A stretch of 41,491 nucleotides of DNA from the NCBI GenBank assembly GCA_964439015.1, contig CAYTMV010000019.1:1-41491 (forward strand), given 5' to 3'. This DNA is from Gemmobacter sp964439015. GTDB taxonomy: Bacteria; Pseudomonadota; Alphaproteobacteria; Rhodobacterales; Rhodobacteraceae. The notes below the pieces were generated by a model that saw only the letters and a program-made list of their open reading frames with translations, was not told the origin of the DNA and ran no database searches. Made by a program: the position numbers and the translations under genes. This document shows positions 8,864 to 18,022 of this stretch, piece by piece. Numbering within the stretch: the first letter of the stretch is position 1; each line of letters begins with the position of its first letter.

Positions 8864-9394
8864 ATGACGCCCAAGACCATTGCCCGCGCCATCATCGGCA
8901 GCACCTTCCTGTTGACGCTGTCGGCCTGCGGCGGCGATTCCGGCCTGTTTGGCCGCGGCAACCCCATCCCTACCGTGGCCGAACTCGACCGTCAGAAGGC
9001 GGCCGAGCATCGCGAGGAAACGCTGGCGCGGATGCGTGGCAAGGATCAGGGCAAGATCTGGGACCTGTTCAACAGCGGCGCCGACCCGAACATCACGGTC
9101 GAGGTGAACCGCTATCTCTGGAACGCCTCGCTGGATGTGCTGAGCTTTTTGCCGGTCGAGACGGTCGATCCCTTCACCGGTGTGATCGTCATGGGCTATG
9201 GCACGCCGCCCGGCGGCGGGCGGGCCTACCGGGCGACCGTCTATATCTCGGACCCGTCGCTGGATGCCCGGGCGCTGAAGGTGGCGCTTGTTTCGCGCGG
9301 CGGCGGCCCGGTCTCGCCCGAGACGGCACGGGCGGTCGAAGACGCGATCCTGACCCGCGCGCGTGAGCTGCGGGTGCAGGACGGTCGCTTCTGA
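8864..9394 (+). CDS. DUF3576 lipoprotein
   Basis: This 176-residue protein has a lipoprotein signal peptide with lipobox LSAC (Cys at about 22), so it is probably membrane-anchored in the periplasm. The rest matches the DUF3576 family common upstream of leuS in Rhodobacterales, with VNRYLWNASLDVLSFLPVETVDPFTG and VIVMGYGTPP, then a beta-rich C-terminal half (RATVYISDPSLDARALKVAL). The function is unknown. Its place ahead of leuS and lptE suggests an envelope role, but this is inference from context only. The assigned start follows CGGGGGACGGA closely. Confidence 0.85.
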   Translation: MTPKTIARAIIGSTFLLTLSACGGDSGLFGRGNPIPTVAELDRQKAAEHREETLARMRGKDQGKIWDLFNSGADPNITVEVNRYLWNASLDVLSFLPVETVDPFTGVIVMGYGTPPGGGRAYRATVYISDPSLDARALKVALVSRGGGPVSPETARAVEDAILTRARELRVQDGRF

Positions 9395-9463
9395 TCTTGC
9401 TGACCACTGGACCTTGGCGCGTCTGACGGTGTAAGCCGCTGCGGGTAATCGCAGGGGATCAAC

Positions 9464-12019
9464 ATGTCGCGCTACGAACCTTCCGTGATCGAAGCCAAAT
9501 GGCAAAAGGCCTGGGACGAAGCTGGCTGCTTTGTCGCAAAGCCTGATCCCGCGCGGCCGAAATACTATGTGCTTGAGATGTTCCCCTATCCTTCGGGGCG
9601 CATCCACATGGGCCATGTGCGCAACTACACGATGGGCGACGTGGTCGCGCGTTACAAATCCTCGTGCGGGTTCAGCGTTCTGCATCCCATGGGTTGGGAC
9701 GCCTTCGGCATGCCGGCCGAAAACGCGGCGATGGAGCGTGGCGGACACCCCAAGGACTGGACCTATGGCAACATCGCCGACATGCGCGCGCAGATGAAGC
9801 CGCTGGGCCTGTCGATCGACTGGTCGCGCGAGTTTGCCACCTGCGACCCCGAATATTACGGCCAGCAGCAGGCCATGTTCATCGACATGATGGAAGCCGG
9901 TCTGGTCTATCGCAAGGCCGCCGTGGTGAACTGGGACCCGGTCGACATGACCGTGCTGGCCAATGAGCAGGTGATCGACGGCAAGGGCTGGCGCTCGGGT
10001 GCTGCGGTCGAGCGGCGCGAGCTGACCCAGTGGTTCTTCAAGATCAGCGATTTCGCGGGCGATCTGCTGGACACGCTTGATGAGTTGACGGATTGGCCCG
10101 AGAAGGTCCGTCTGATGCAGGCCAACTGGATCGGCAAGTCGCGCGGGTTGCAGTTCAGCTTTGACACCGTGGGCGCGCCCGAGGGCTTCCCCAAGCTCGA
10201 GGTCTACACTACCCGCCCCGATACGCTGATGGGGGCCAGCTTTGCCGGTATCAGCCCCGATCATCCGATGGCCAAGGCCTTGGCCGATGATCCGAAAGTG
10301 GCCGAATTTCTGGCGCGCTGCCGCATCGGCGGCACCACGGCCGAGGCGCTGGAAACCGCCGAGAAGATCGGTTTCGACACCGGCATCCGGGTGAAGCATC
10401 CGTTGGATGCCAGCATCGAATTGCCGGTCTGGATCGCCAATTTCATCCTGATGGATTACGGCACCGGCGCGATCTTCGGTTGCCCCGCCCACGATCCGCG
10501 CGACTTTGAATTCGCTACGAAATATGGCCTGGCGATCCCGCCGGTCTTTGTGGCCGAAGGCGGCGCGGAAGCCCCATTGTCCGAGCCTTTCGTGCCGCTG
10601 AAATCCGAGCCTGTGCAATATGTGCGCGGCGTGGCGGGCAACAAGGTCATGACCGGCGACGAAGCAGTCGCCGAGGCGATCGCGCTGGCCGAGGCCAAGG
10701 GCTTTGGCCAGGGCGTGACCAAGTTCCGCCTGCGCGACTGGGGCATCTCGCGCCAGCGTTATTGGGGCTGCCCGATCCCGGTCGTGCATTGCGCCAGCTG
10801 CGGTGTGGTGCCGGAAAAGAAAGAAAACCTGCCGGTCGAGCTGCCTTACGACGTCAGCTTTGACCAGCCGGGCAATCCGCTGGATCGACACCCGACCTGG
10901 CGCGATTGCACCTGCCCGAAATGCGGACAGCCGGCCCGGCGCGAGACCGACACGATGGACACCTTTGTGGACTCGTCCTGGTATTACGCCCGCTTCACCG
11001 CGCCGCGCGCCAAGACGCCCACGGATGCAACCGAGGTCGATTACTGGATGAACGTCGATCAGTATATCGGCGGGATCGAACACGCGATTCTCCACTTGCT
11101 CTATTCGCGCTTCTTTGCGCGGGCGATGCACCAGACCGGCCACCTGCCCAGCAAGGCGCGCGAGCCGTTCAATGCGCTGTTCACGCAGGGCATGGTGACG
11201 CACGAGATATACAAGACCACCGATGCCAATGGCCGGCCGGTCTATCACCTGCCGGAAGACATCATCCGCTCTGAAACGGGCGCGACGCTGAAGGACGGCA
11301 CAGTGGTCGACATCATCCCCTCGGCCAAGATGTCGAAATCGAAGAAGAATGTCGTCGATCCGATGAACATCATCGCCCAGTTCGGCGCCGATACCGCCCG
11401 CTGGTTCGTGATGTCCGATAGCCCGCCCGAGCGGGATGTGGAATGGACGGCCTCGGGCGCCGAGGCGGCCTACAAGCACCTTGGCCGGGTCTGGAACCTG
11501 TGCGCCCGCATTGGCGAGATGGCGGCGGATCATCAGGGCAAGGACGATCTGTCGGTGCAGAAGGCCAGCGCGCGGGCCGTGCATGATGTGACCCTGTCGA
11601 TCGACGGCTTTGCCTTCAACAAGGCGATTGCCGCGCTTTACGCCTTTACCAACGTGCTGACCAAGGCCGATGCCTCGACCCCGGTGATGAAACAGGCGAT
11701 CCGCACGCTGGCGCAGCTGATGCAGCCGATGACCCCGCATATTGCCGAGTCGATCTGGGCCTATCAGGGAGGGGCGGGTCTTTGCGCGCAGGCTCCCTGG
11801 CCCAAGGCTGACCCGGCCTTGCTGGTCGATGACACCGTGACCCTGCCGATTCAGATCAACGGCAAGCGTCGCGCTGAAGTCACCGTGCCGAAGGACATGC
11901 CCGCGCCAGAGGTTGAAAAGATCGCGCTGGCAGATCAGGATGTGATCAAGTTTCTGGCCGGTCAGCCGGTCAAGAAGATCATCGTCGTGCCGGGGCGCAT
12001 CATCAATGTCGTTGTCTGA
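9464..12019 (+). CDS. leuS: Leucyl-tRNA synthetase
   Basis: This 851-residue class Ia aminoacyl-tRNA synthetase charges tRNA-Leu in the cytosol. The HIGH-type motif HMGH is at residues 48-51 within PYPSGRIHMGHVRNYT, the KMSKS motif is at about 621-625, and the CP1 editing domain sits between (TTRPDTLMGASF, then YGTGAIFGCPAHDPRDFEF). The zinc-type cysteines CASCG and CPKCG are also present. The ATG follows AGGGGATCAAC. The length is normal for bacterial LeuRS. The last 14 bases overlap lptE in another frame, an arrangement usual in this family of bacteria. Confidence 0.98.
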   Translation: MSRYEPSVIEAKWQKAWDEAGCFVAKPDPARPKYYVLEMFPYPSGRIHMGHVRNYTMGDVVARYKSSCGFSVLHPMGWDAFGMPAENAAMERGGHPKDWTYGNIADMRAQMKPLGLSIDWSREFATCDPEYYGQQQAMFIDMMEAGLVYRKAAVVNWDPVDMTVLANEQVIDGKGWRSGAAVERRELTQWFFKISDFAGDLLDTLDELTDWPEKVRLMQANWIGKSRGLQFSFDTVGAPEGFPKLEVYTTRPDTLMGASFAGISPDHPMAKALADDPKVAEFLARCRIGGTTAEALETAEKIGFDTGIRVKHPLDASIELPVWIANFILMDYGTGAIFGCPAHDPRDFEFATKYGLAIPPVFVAEGGAEAPLSEPFVPLKSEPVQYVRGVAGNKVMTGDEAVAEAIALAEAKGFGQGVTKFRLRDWGISRQRYWGCPIPVVHCASCGVVPEKKENLPVELPYDVSFDQPGNPLDRHPTWRDCTCPKCGQPARRETDTMDTFVDSSWYYARFTAPRAKTPTDATEVDYWMNVDQYIGGIEHAILHLLYSRFFARAMHQTGHLPSKAREPFNALFTQGMVTHEIYKTTDANGRPVYHLPEDIIRSETGATLKDGTVVDIIPSAKMSKSKKNVVDPMNIIAQFGADTARWFVMSDSPPERDVEWTASGAEAAYKHLGRVWNLCARIGEMAADHQGKDDLSVQKASARAVHDVTLSIDGFAFNKAIAALYAFTNVLTKADASTPVMKQAIRTLAQLMQPMTPHIAESIWAYQGGAGLCAQAPWPKADPALLVDDTVTLPIQINGKRRAEVTVPKDMPAPEVEKIALADQDVIKFLAGQPVKKIIVVPGRIINVVV

Positions 12020-12488
12020 CCGCCGCCTGTTCCTGATTGGCCTTGCCGCTTTGGCAGGCTGCGGGTTCACCCCGGCCTATGGGCCGGGCGGCGCCGGGGC
12101 GGCGCTGCAGGGCAAGGTGCGGATCGCCGAGCCGAGTGACCGCAACGGCTTTGATCTGGTGCAGCGGCTGGAAGATCGGTTGGGCCGCGCCTCGGCCTCG
12201 CGCTACTTGCTGGATTTCACGATCACGACGGACCGCATTGGCGTGGGCATCACCCCCGACAACGCCATCACCCGCTATGACCTGACCGGCAAGGTGGACT
12301 GGGTGCTGACAGACATGGCTGGCACCCGGATCACCGGCGGCACCGCGCAAGGGTTTGCCGGCTATTCCGCCACCGGATCGACAGTGGCCGGGCTGGCGGC
12401 AGAGGATGACGCCGGGGTAAGACTGATGCGCAACCTGGCCGACCAGATCGTGACGCAACTGATCGCCACACCCGGCCTTGCGCCATGA
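12006..12488 (+). CDS. lptE: LPS assembly lipoprotein LptE
   Basis: This 160-residue predicted outer membrane lipoprotein has a signal peptide with lipobox LAGC (Cys about 19) followed by GFTPAYGPGG, the typical LptE start. LptE plugs the LptD barrel and helps place LPS in the outer leaflet. The leuS-lptE-holA order is the standard context for this gene in proteobacteria and supports the call more than sequence similarity, which is low in this family. It overlaps leuS by 14 bases and holA by 4 bases (ATGA). Confidence 0.88.
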   Translation: MSLSDRRLFLIGLAALAGCGFTPAYGPGGAGAALQGKVRIAEPSDRNGFDLVQRLEDRLGRASASRYLLDFTITTDRIGVGITPDNAITRYDLTGKVDWVLTDMAGTRITGGTAQGFAGYSATGSTVAGLAAEDDAGVRLMRNLADQIVTQLIATPGLAP

Positions 12489-13498
12489 AGCTGACGGGCG
12501 CGGCGGCGGTCAACTATTTCGCCAAGCCCGACAGCAGCGCGCCGGGCCTTCTGATCTGCGGGCAGGATGCGATGCGGGTGGCGCTGCGCCGGCAAGAGGT
12601 GATCCTGGCACTGATCGGGCCCGAGGGTGAATCCGAGATGCGCCTGACCCGGATGCAGGGCGCCGATCTGCGCCGCGACCATGCCCTGCTTCTGGATGCG
12701 ATCAAGGCGCAAGGCTTCTTTCCCGGCCCGCGCGTGGCCTTTGTCGAAGATGCCACCGACAGCCTCGCAGCCCCCATCGAGGCCGCCTTGAAAGAATGGC
12801 GCGAGGGCGATGCCACCATCATCGTCACGGCCAGCGGCAATATCCCCAAAACGCTGGTCAAGCTGTTTGAGGGGCATCGCAGTGCCCGCAGCGTTACCCT
12901 TTATGACGATCCGCCCTCTCAGGCCGAGATCGAGACCGTGTTGAAACGTGCCGGCCTGACCCAGATCGCTCCGGCGGCAATGTCTGACCTGGTGGGGCTG
13001 GCGCGCGATCTTGACCCGGGCGATTTTCGCCAGACGGTCGAAAAGATTTCTCTCTACAAATGGGGCGACCCAACACCGCTTTTGCCGGAAGATGTGGCGG
13101 CCATGGCGCCCAGCAGCATCGAGGCCGAGGTGGATGACGTGATTCACGCCACTGCCGAGGGCCGGCGCGAGGCGATCGGTCCTCTGATGCGGCGGCTGGA
13201 AGGGCAGGGGGTCCAGCCGGTCACGATCTGCATAGCAGCCCTGCGGCACTTCAAGACCCTGTTTGCGGGCGCGATTGACCCGGCGGGTCCGGCGGTGGTG
13301 CTGGGCCGGATGCGTCTGGGACCGCATCGCGACCGGATGATCAGACAGGCTGGAGCCTGGGGTGCGCGGCGGCTTGAGACGGCGCTGGCCCATATCGTCG
13401 AGACAGATCTGACCCTGCGTTCTACCAGCCGCGCGCCGACCATGGCCGTGATGGAGCGCGCCCTGCTGCGACTGGCCGAAATCATCCGCCGTGCATGA
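12485..13498 (+). CDS. holA: DNA polymerase III delta subunit
   Basis: This 337-residue clamp-loader delta subunit opens the beta clamp during loading. The N-terminal part (LLICGQDAMRVALRRQEV) is the AAA-like fold lacking a real Walker A, as in the family. A three-helix C-terminal region includes TICIAALRHFKTLFAG and TLRSTSRAPTMAVMERALLRLAEII, the latter being the family's closing motif. The start overlaps lptE by 4 bases, so the two are translationally coupled. It is the last gene of the DUF3576-leuS-lptE-holA run. Confidence 0.95.
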   Translation: MKLTGAAAVNYFAKPDSSAPGLLICGQDAMRVALRRQEVILALIGPEGESEMRLTRMQGADLRRDHALLLDAIKAQGFFPGPRVAFVEDATDSLAAPIEAALKEWREGDATIIVTASGNIPKTLVKLFEGHRSARSVTLYDDPPSQAEIETVLKRAGLTQIAPAAMSDLVGLARDLDPGDFRQTVEKISLYKWGDPTPLLPEDVAAMAPSSIEAEVDDVIHATAEGRREAIGPLMRRLEGQGVQPVTICIAALRHFKTLFAGAIDPAGPAVVLGRMRLGPHRDRMIRQAGAWGARRLETALAHIVETDLTLRSTSRAPTMAVMERALLRLAEIIRRA

Positions 13499-13704
13499 CG
13501 ACGCGCGAGAAATCTGGTGAGCGAATCCGGATCGCCTCGCTCATCCAGACCCGTAAAATCAACGACGTTGACGTAGCCTCCTTCGCCTGGCTCAGCGCGC
13601 CGTACCTCGTGATCGCAAATAGCCTTCCACAAATCAGCCAAGACAATCTGCTCCCGTAGATTTTCCGCCGCCAAGCTGACGTGGTCGGGGGCCGCAACGA
13701 CCAC
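13499..13704 (-). other. Possible remnant or small unrecognised ORF between holA and the flagellar operon
   Basis: Between the convergent ends of holA and the flagellar operon, one minus-strand frame beginning at a GTG (13704) reads a plausible soluble-protein sequence, including ENLREQIVLADLWKAI and GGYVNVVDFTGLDERG. It does not stop before holA and runs on antisense to it as far as about 13144, where it no longer looks like protein. I see no ribosome site and recognise no family. It may be the stump of a gene truncated at the edge of the flagellar block, or chance. A 7-bp hairpin (13681-13687/13698-13704) has no T-run. Confidence 0.2.
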
Positions 13705-13727
13705 ACACGGTCAGGCGACACCCTTGC

Positions 13728-14090
13728 TCAGTCGGCCTCAGAGCGTGCTTCTCGGACTGCCAGCCGTGTTGCCACCTGCCGCAGGGCATCCATCTTTCCA
13801 AAGCACTGTCGCGCCTCGGAGACGCTTTCCATCCAGATGGCTGTCTGGCGGGCGAGGATCGTGTTCAGTTCGGCGCGGCGACCGTCTGCCCATGACTGAT
13901 AGACCAGATCGACTTGTGCGCTGAGGATCGGATCTTCGCCGGCCAATCTCGATGGTCGGTCAAGGCCAGCGATCAGTGCCCGGGTCACCTCGCGCTCTGC
14001 CGCGTGCTTGTGCAGCCGGGCTTGCGCGAGGTCGAACTGCAACTGGACGACAGACTTGAGCGCCTTCAGCTTTTTCTGGCTGTCCGTCAT
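13728..14090 (-). CDS. FliJ-like small helical protein at the end of the flagellar operon
   Basis: This 120-residue, charged, almost entirely helical protein starts MTDSQKKLKALKSVVQLQ. Its last third (about ARQTAIWMESVSEARQCFG, then KMDALRQVATRLA) resembles the coiled-coil and AFG-like turn of alphaproteobacterial FliJ, the export-ATPase stalk chaperone. The resemblance is by pattern only. I chose the ATG at 14090 because it overlaps the flhB stop by 4 bases (ATGA). No fliI is adjacent, which is unusual for fliJ. Confidence 0.55.
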   Translation of the reverse strand: MTDSQKKLKALKSVVQLQFDLAQARLHKHAAEREVTRALIAGLDRPSRLAGEDPILSAQVDLVYQSWADGRRAELNTILARQTAIWMESVSEARQCFGKMDALRQVATRLAVREARSEAD

Positions 14091-15169
14091 AGGGGTTTGC
14101 TGCCTTTCTTGCGCATTGCATCCGCAAAGCGGACGGCCGCGGCAACCGCCCGATAGTGATCCGGGCTTATCTCTTGCCCGATCTCGAGGCTTGCATGCAG
14201 TGCCCGTGCGGTGGGTGGATCGCGGTGAATAGGCACCGAAGCGGAAATCGCCCGTTCGCGGATGCGCGCGGCGATCTCGTCCACGCCCTTTGCCACGCAA
14301 ACCGGGGCCCGGCCTTTCCCGCGCTCCCATTTGAGGGCAACGGCATAATGCGTCGGGTTGACGATCACGACATCGGCGGTACCAACATCCGTAAGCATGC
14401 GGTTCAGCGCCAATTCCTGTCCCTTGCTTCGGCGCGCGGCCTTGGCCTGTGGGTCACCCTCGGATTCCTTGTACTGATCTGTCATTTCCTGCCGAGACAT
14501 CCGATTTTGGCGAAGATGCTCGAAATACTGCCAAAGGAAATCCAGTCCCCCCAGAACCACGAAAAACGGTACCACCAGTATCAGAAAATCCAGTAGCATC
14601 CGGGTCATAGCGGCGCTGGCAGGCTTTGTGTCCAGATGGATAGTTGCGACGATTGAGTTCAGGTTTGCGCCGGCAAACCAGGCAATCATGAAGGCCACCA
14701 AGGCAACCTTCACAAAGCTCTTGATAAATTCGACAATGCCTTGTCGGCCAAATTTACGCTTGGCATTGCCCAAAGGGTTTATGCGCGACAATTTCGGCTC
14801 AAGGTTGCTTGGCGTAAAAGCAATCCCGCGCGACGCTACCAGAACCACTAGTACCGCAGCCGCCGGCAGCAGAAGGAAGGGCGCGAGGAAAAGGGCTGTC
14901 TGAGCGATGATCCCTGCCATAACCGGTTGCGCTTTCAGCGACATCATGGGGGAAAGTGTGTCAGAGTACTGAAGCAATCCCGAAAGTTTGGTGCCGAGGT
15001 CAACGATGGACGAAGGTCCAAAGGCCATCGCTGCCAGAACGAATCCTGCCATGGAAGTACCGGTCAGCAGATCCGCAGAGCGCGCGAAATTTCCTTTTTC
15101 GCGGGCTTGTTCAAGCTTTCGGTCTGTCGGCTCAAGCTCCTTCTCGGCCCCTTCATCCGCACCGCTCAT
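14087..15169 (-). CDS. flhB: Flagellar export gate protein FlhB
   Basis: This 360-residue component of the flagellar type III export gate controls substrate switching. It has four membrane segments in the first about 215 residues, then a cytoplasmic domain with the self-cleavage motif NPTH at about residue 271 (VIVNPTHYAVALKW). The N-terminus EKELEPTDRKLEQAREKGNF is canonical. The start overlaps fliR by 4 bases and the stop overlaps the FliJ-like gene by 4 bases. Confidence 0.96.
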   Translation of the reverse strand: MSGADEGAEKELEPTDRKLEQAREKGNFARSADLLTGTSMAGFVLAAMAFGPSSIVDLGTKLSGLLQYSDTLSPMMSLKAQPVMAGIIAQTALFLAPFLLLPAAAVLVVLVASRGIAFTPSNLEPKLSRINPLGNAKRKFGRQGIVEFIKSFVKVALVAFMIAWFAGANLNSIVATIHLDTKPASAAMTRMLLDFLILVVPFFVVLGGLDFLWQYFEHLRQNRMSRQEMTDQYKESEGDPQAKAARRSKGQELALNRMLTDVGTADVVIVNPTHYAVALKWERGKGRAPVCVAKGVDEIAARIRERAISASVPIHRDPPTARALHASLEIGQEISPDHYRAVAAAVRFADAMRKKGSKPL

Positions 15170-15933
15170 GGTGCCACCTGCAGAGGGACGTCATGCAAAG
15201 TATTGAGGTGGCTGTGCCATATACCGAGTCCGACCGGAAGCACGATCACCATCAGGCCGATGCCAGCCAACGTCAGGGCAGGGGCGCCGACGAAGGCTAC
15301 GGAAAGCTGCGGCATCGCCCGGTTCATGAAACCGAACGCCACATTGGAAATGATCGAAAAGATAAGGAAAGGGACGGAAATCAGGAAGGCCAGCTGCGTT
15401 GATCGCCGCACCTCGTCCAGCAAGCTTGCGGAAATCAAAGCGGGGTCCGGCAACTGTCCTGCGGGAAAGACCTCATAGGACATGAGGACGAAGAGGACAA
15501 TTTTGGTGAGCAAGCCAGAAGAAACGGCAAGTGCCAGTCCTGCAATCAACAGGAAATTGCTGACAACCGGTTGCGGCTCTGACCCCACACCGCCGAAGAG
15601 CATCGAAAGCGAAGTTGCCTGGGCGATAACCAGGCCAGCAAACTGCAGGGCGATGAATATCAGACGTATCGTTGCGCCGATGATGAGGCCTGCGACCACT
15701 TCGCTGACAAAGGGAAAAAAACCCTTGGCACCAAGCGGCGCAAGTTGGGGGTAGGCAGCAGGCAAAGCGGCGGCAGCTACAACCGCCGTCAGGACGACTC
15801 GAGCGCGGGCGGTATTGATGTTCTCTGTCATCGAGGGCAGGAGGCTTATCACGCATCCGACCCGAATGAAAACAAGTCCAAAAGCCCAGATCAACGGTCT
15901 GTTGCCTTCCAGAATTGCCACAACGTCGTTCAT
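15166..15933 (-). CDS. fliR: Flagellar export gate protein FliR
   Basis: This 255-residue polytopic inner membrane protein of the FliPQR export gate has six or so hydrophobic segments. Family features include RVGCVISLLPSM near residue 25, the AGLVIAQATSLSMLFGG region and the PQLSVAFVGAPALTLAGI segment. It overlaps flhA upstream and flhB downstream by 4 bases each. fliQ, which usually precedes fliR, is not in the window. Confidence 0.95.
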   Translation of the reverse strand: MNDVVAILEGNRPLIWAFGLVFIRVGCVISLLPSMTENINTARARVVLTAVVAAAALPAAYPQLAPLGAKGFFPFVSEVVAGLIIGATIRLIFIALQFAGLVIAQATSLSMLFGGVGSEPQPVVSNFLLIAGLALAVSSGLLTKIVLFVLMSYEVFPAGQLPDPALISASLLDEVRRSTQLAFLISVPFLIFSIISNVAFGFMNRAMPQLSVAFVGAPALTLAGIGLMVIVLPVGLGIWHSHLNTLHDVPLQVAP

Positions 15934-17990
15934 GCCGCGACCTGGCCGATAATGGCTGGCCGGGCATCTATGCCGATTTCGTCATAGGACAAGACCGGAG
16001 TGTTAAGACCTTTGGCGCGTAAAACGGTCCGAAGAAAACGGCGGCGCTGCGTCGATGTCACAAGGGCCGGGAAAGTTCCGCTTTCGGCGGCGCGGTTGAC
16101 CTGAGCCATGATGCGTTTTGTAAGTTTTTCAAAGACTTCTGGAGGTAGGGCAACGTCGAAGAACCCCCGCTGATCGTCGACCTGATAGCCGGAAAAGGTT
16201 TTGTCCCATTCCGGTGCAAGCTGGATCAGAGGCAACGTCCCGTCCTCGCGCCGGATTTCAGCGACGATCTGGAATCCGAGGCGCTGGCGAACATGTTCGG
16301 CGATAACCTCTTTCGCTCCTATGTTCCGCACCTCGGAGATCGCTTCGAGTATCAGAGGAAGGTTTCTGATGGAAACACGTTCCTCCAACAATAGGCGCAT
16401 CACGCCTAGTAGCAGTTCAGCTGGAACCTTGTCCGGAATGAGTTCGTCCAGAAGTCGCCTATTCTCCGCAGCGCGGGCTGAATCCGAGACATTCGTGAAT
16501 TCGTCCAGCAACTTCCTCAAGGTCTTGAGGTTCAGGAGGCGCGGCAGGCTGGATTTCAGAACTTCAAGCAGGTGGGTGGCCAGCACTTCGGCCGGGGCGA
16601 TGACTGGCAAACCGGCGATCGCTGCCTCTTCTTGCAATGCGGGAAGAATCCACCTCGCCGGCGCGCCGAACACAGGTTCCTTCACATCAAGTCCATCCGG
16701 TGAAGGGATGCTTTCGTTCAATAGAACCATCACGCGATCCGGAAAGAGCTTGTCCCGAACGCATTCGACGCCCTGGATTCGGATGGAGTATGTGCCGGCC
16801 GGAAGCAAAGGTTGGTCGGTTAGCCTAATCTCCGGAATGATCAGCCCAAAAGCGCCAGCGAGATAAGATCTGATATTGGATATCCTGGTATCCAGACCCG
16901 TGGCGGAGTCCAGTACCATGTGAACAAGATTTGGCGAAAACTCGATGTGTATGTCGTCAAAATCCAGCATATCGCCGATCGACTTTTGTGGTTGAACGAC
17001 CTGCGGGACTGTTTCGACAGGTTCTGTCTTTCTGCCTCGAGCACTACGGAGAGCCAAAGCGCCCACGACGGCTCCCCCAAAAGAGAACGGAAGAAATGGC
17101 ATGCCAGGAATTAGAGCGAAGAACATCATAAGCACTGCCACGGTGCCCAATGCCGCTGGAAAGGCGCTGAGTTGCTGGAAAAGGCTGACATCCGCAGCAC
17201 CCTTTGCGCCGCCTCTAGTCAAGAGGACAGCTGCCGCCACGGACACGATAACACCAGGAATCTGACTGACGAGGCCGTCACCCACGGTCAGAATGGCATA
17301 AGTCTTGAAAGCAACATCGACGGGCAGGCCATGATGCATCATGCCAACGGCAAGGCCGACGATGATATTTAGAAGTGTGATCAAAAGTCCGGCGACAGCA
17401 TCACCCTTCACGAATTTTGACACCCCATCCAAAGACCCGAAGAAGTTTGTTTCAGCGAGTTCGGCCTCCCGTCTTGATTTGGCTTCGGCGTGGTCGATGG
17501 CACCCGCTGCCATATCTGCATCGATCGCGAGTTGGCGACCAGGCAACCCGTCCAGAGCGAACCTCGCCCCAACTTCCGCCATCCGTCCGGCACCTTTCGT
17601 GATAACCATAAAGTTAACGATCAGAAGTACACAGAAGATAACTATTCCGACGAAAATATCTCCTCCCATAATGAAGAATGCAAAGCCTTCAATCACCGAA
17701 CCTGCAGCATCGGTTCCAGTGTGGCCTTGGCTGATTATGAGTTTCGTCGATGAAATATTCAGTGAGAGTCTAATCAGGAGTGATGCGAGGAGCACGAAAG
17801 GAAACGATGAAAACTCGAGCGGACGTTCTATAAAGATCGCGACAGTGAGCATAAGAATTGCTAGAGAAAAAGACAATGCCAGTCCGATGTCAAGAACAAT
17901 TGCCGGTACCGGCAGCACCATCATCGTGATGACAGCCATCAGCGCAAAGGCTAGAAGAACCGTTGGCTGGAGAATGTTTCGATGATTCAT
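15930..17990 (-). CDS. flhA: Flagellar export gate protein FlhA
   Basis: This protein of about 686 residues is the FHIPEP-family export gate protein that receives chaperone-substrate complexes and couples export to the proton motive force. Eight hydrophobic segments occupy the first about 320 residues. The family signature region is clear: KFVKGDAVAGLLITLLN and TVGDGLVSQIPGVIVSVAA. The remainder is the cytoplasmic ring domain. Two ATGs, at 17996 and 17990, are six bases apart. The AGGA upstream is 8 bases from the 17990 ATG but only 2 from the other, so I prefer 17990. GC content is lower than in the flanking housekeeping genes. Confidence 0.95.
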   Translation of the reverse strand: MNHRNILQPTVLLAFALMAVITMMVLPVPAIVLDIGLALSFSLAILMLTVAIFIERPLEFSSFPFVLLASLLIRLSLNISSTKLIISQGHTGTDAAGSVIEGFAFFIMGGDIFVGIVIFCVLLIVNFMVITKGAGRMAEVGARFALDGLPGRQLAIDADMAAGAIDHAEAKSRREAELAETNFFGSLDGVSKFVKGDAVAGLLITLLNIIVGLAVGMMHHGLPVDVAFKTYAILTVGDGLVSQIPGVIVSVAAAVLLTRGGAKGAADVSLFQQLSAFPAALGTVAVLMMFFALIPGMPFLPFSFGGAVVGALALRSARGRKTEPVETVPQVVQPQKSIGDMLDFDDIHIEFSPNLVHMVLDSATGLDTRISNIRSYLAGAFGLIIPEIRLTDQPLLPAGTYSIRIQGVECVRDKLFPDRVMVLLNESIPSPDGLDVKEPVFGAPARWILPALQEEAAIAGLPVIAPAEVLATHLLEVLKSSLPRLLNLKTLRKLLDEFTNVSDSARAAENRRLLDELIPDKVPAELLLGVMRLLLEERVSIRNLPLILEAISEVRNIGAKEVIAEHVRQRLGFQIVAEIRREDGTLPLIQLAPEWDKTFSGYQVDDQRGFFDVALPPEVFEKLTKRIMAQVNRAAESGTFPALVTSTQRRRFLRTVLRAKGLNTPVLSYDEIGIDARPAIIGQVAA

Positions 17991-18022
17991 CCGCATTATC
18001 CTGTCAATGTCTGTCGGTAATA

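Noticed and set aside
8633..12070. A 1145-residue open frame antisense to leuS
   Set aside because: It is the mirror of a high-GC coding frame, composed of His/Arg/Gly-rich low-complexity sequence with no domain. leuS is certain.
13144..13498. Antisense extension of the orphan frame into holA
   Set aside because: Within holA the translation is Ser/Arg-rich and unlike protein; only the intergenic part is worth a look.
13681..13704. Hairpin GTGGTCG/CGACCAC as a terminator for holA or the flagellar operon
   Set aside because: The stem is only 7 bp with a 10-base loop and no T-run on either strand.
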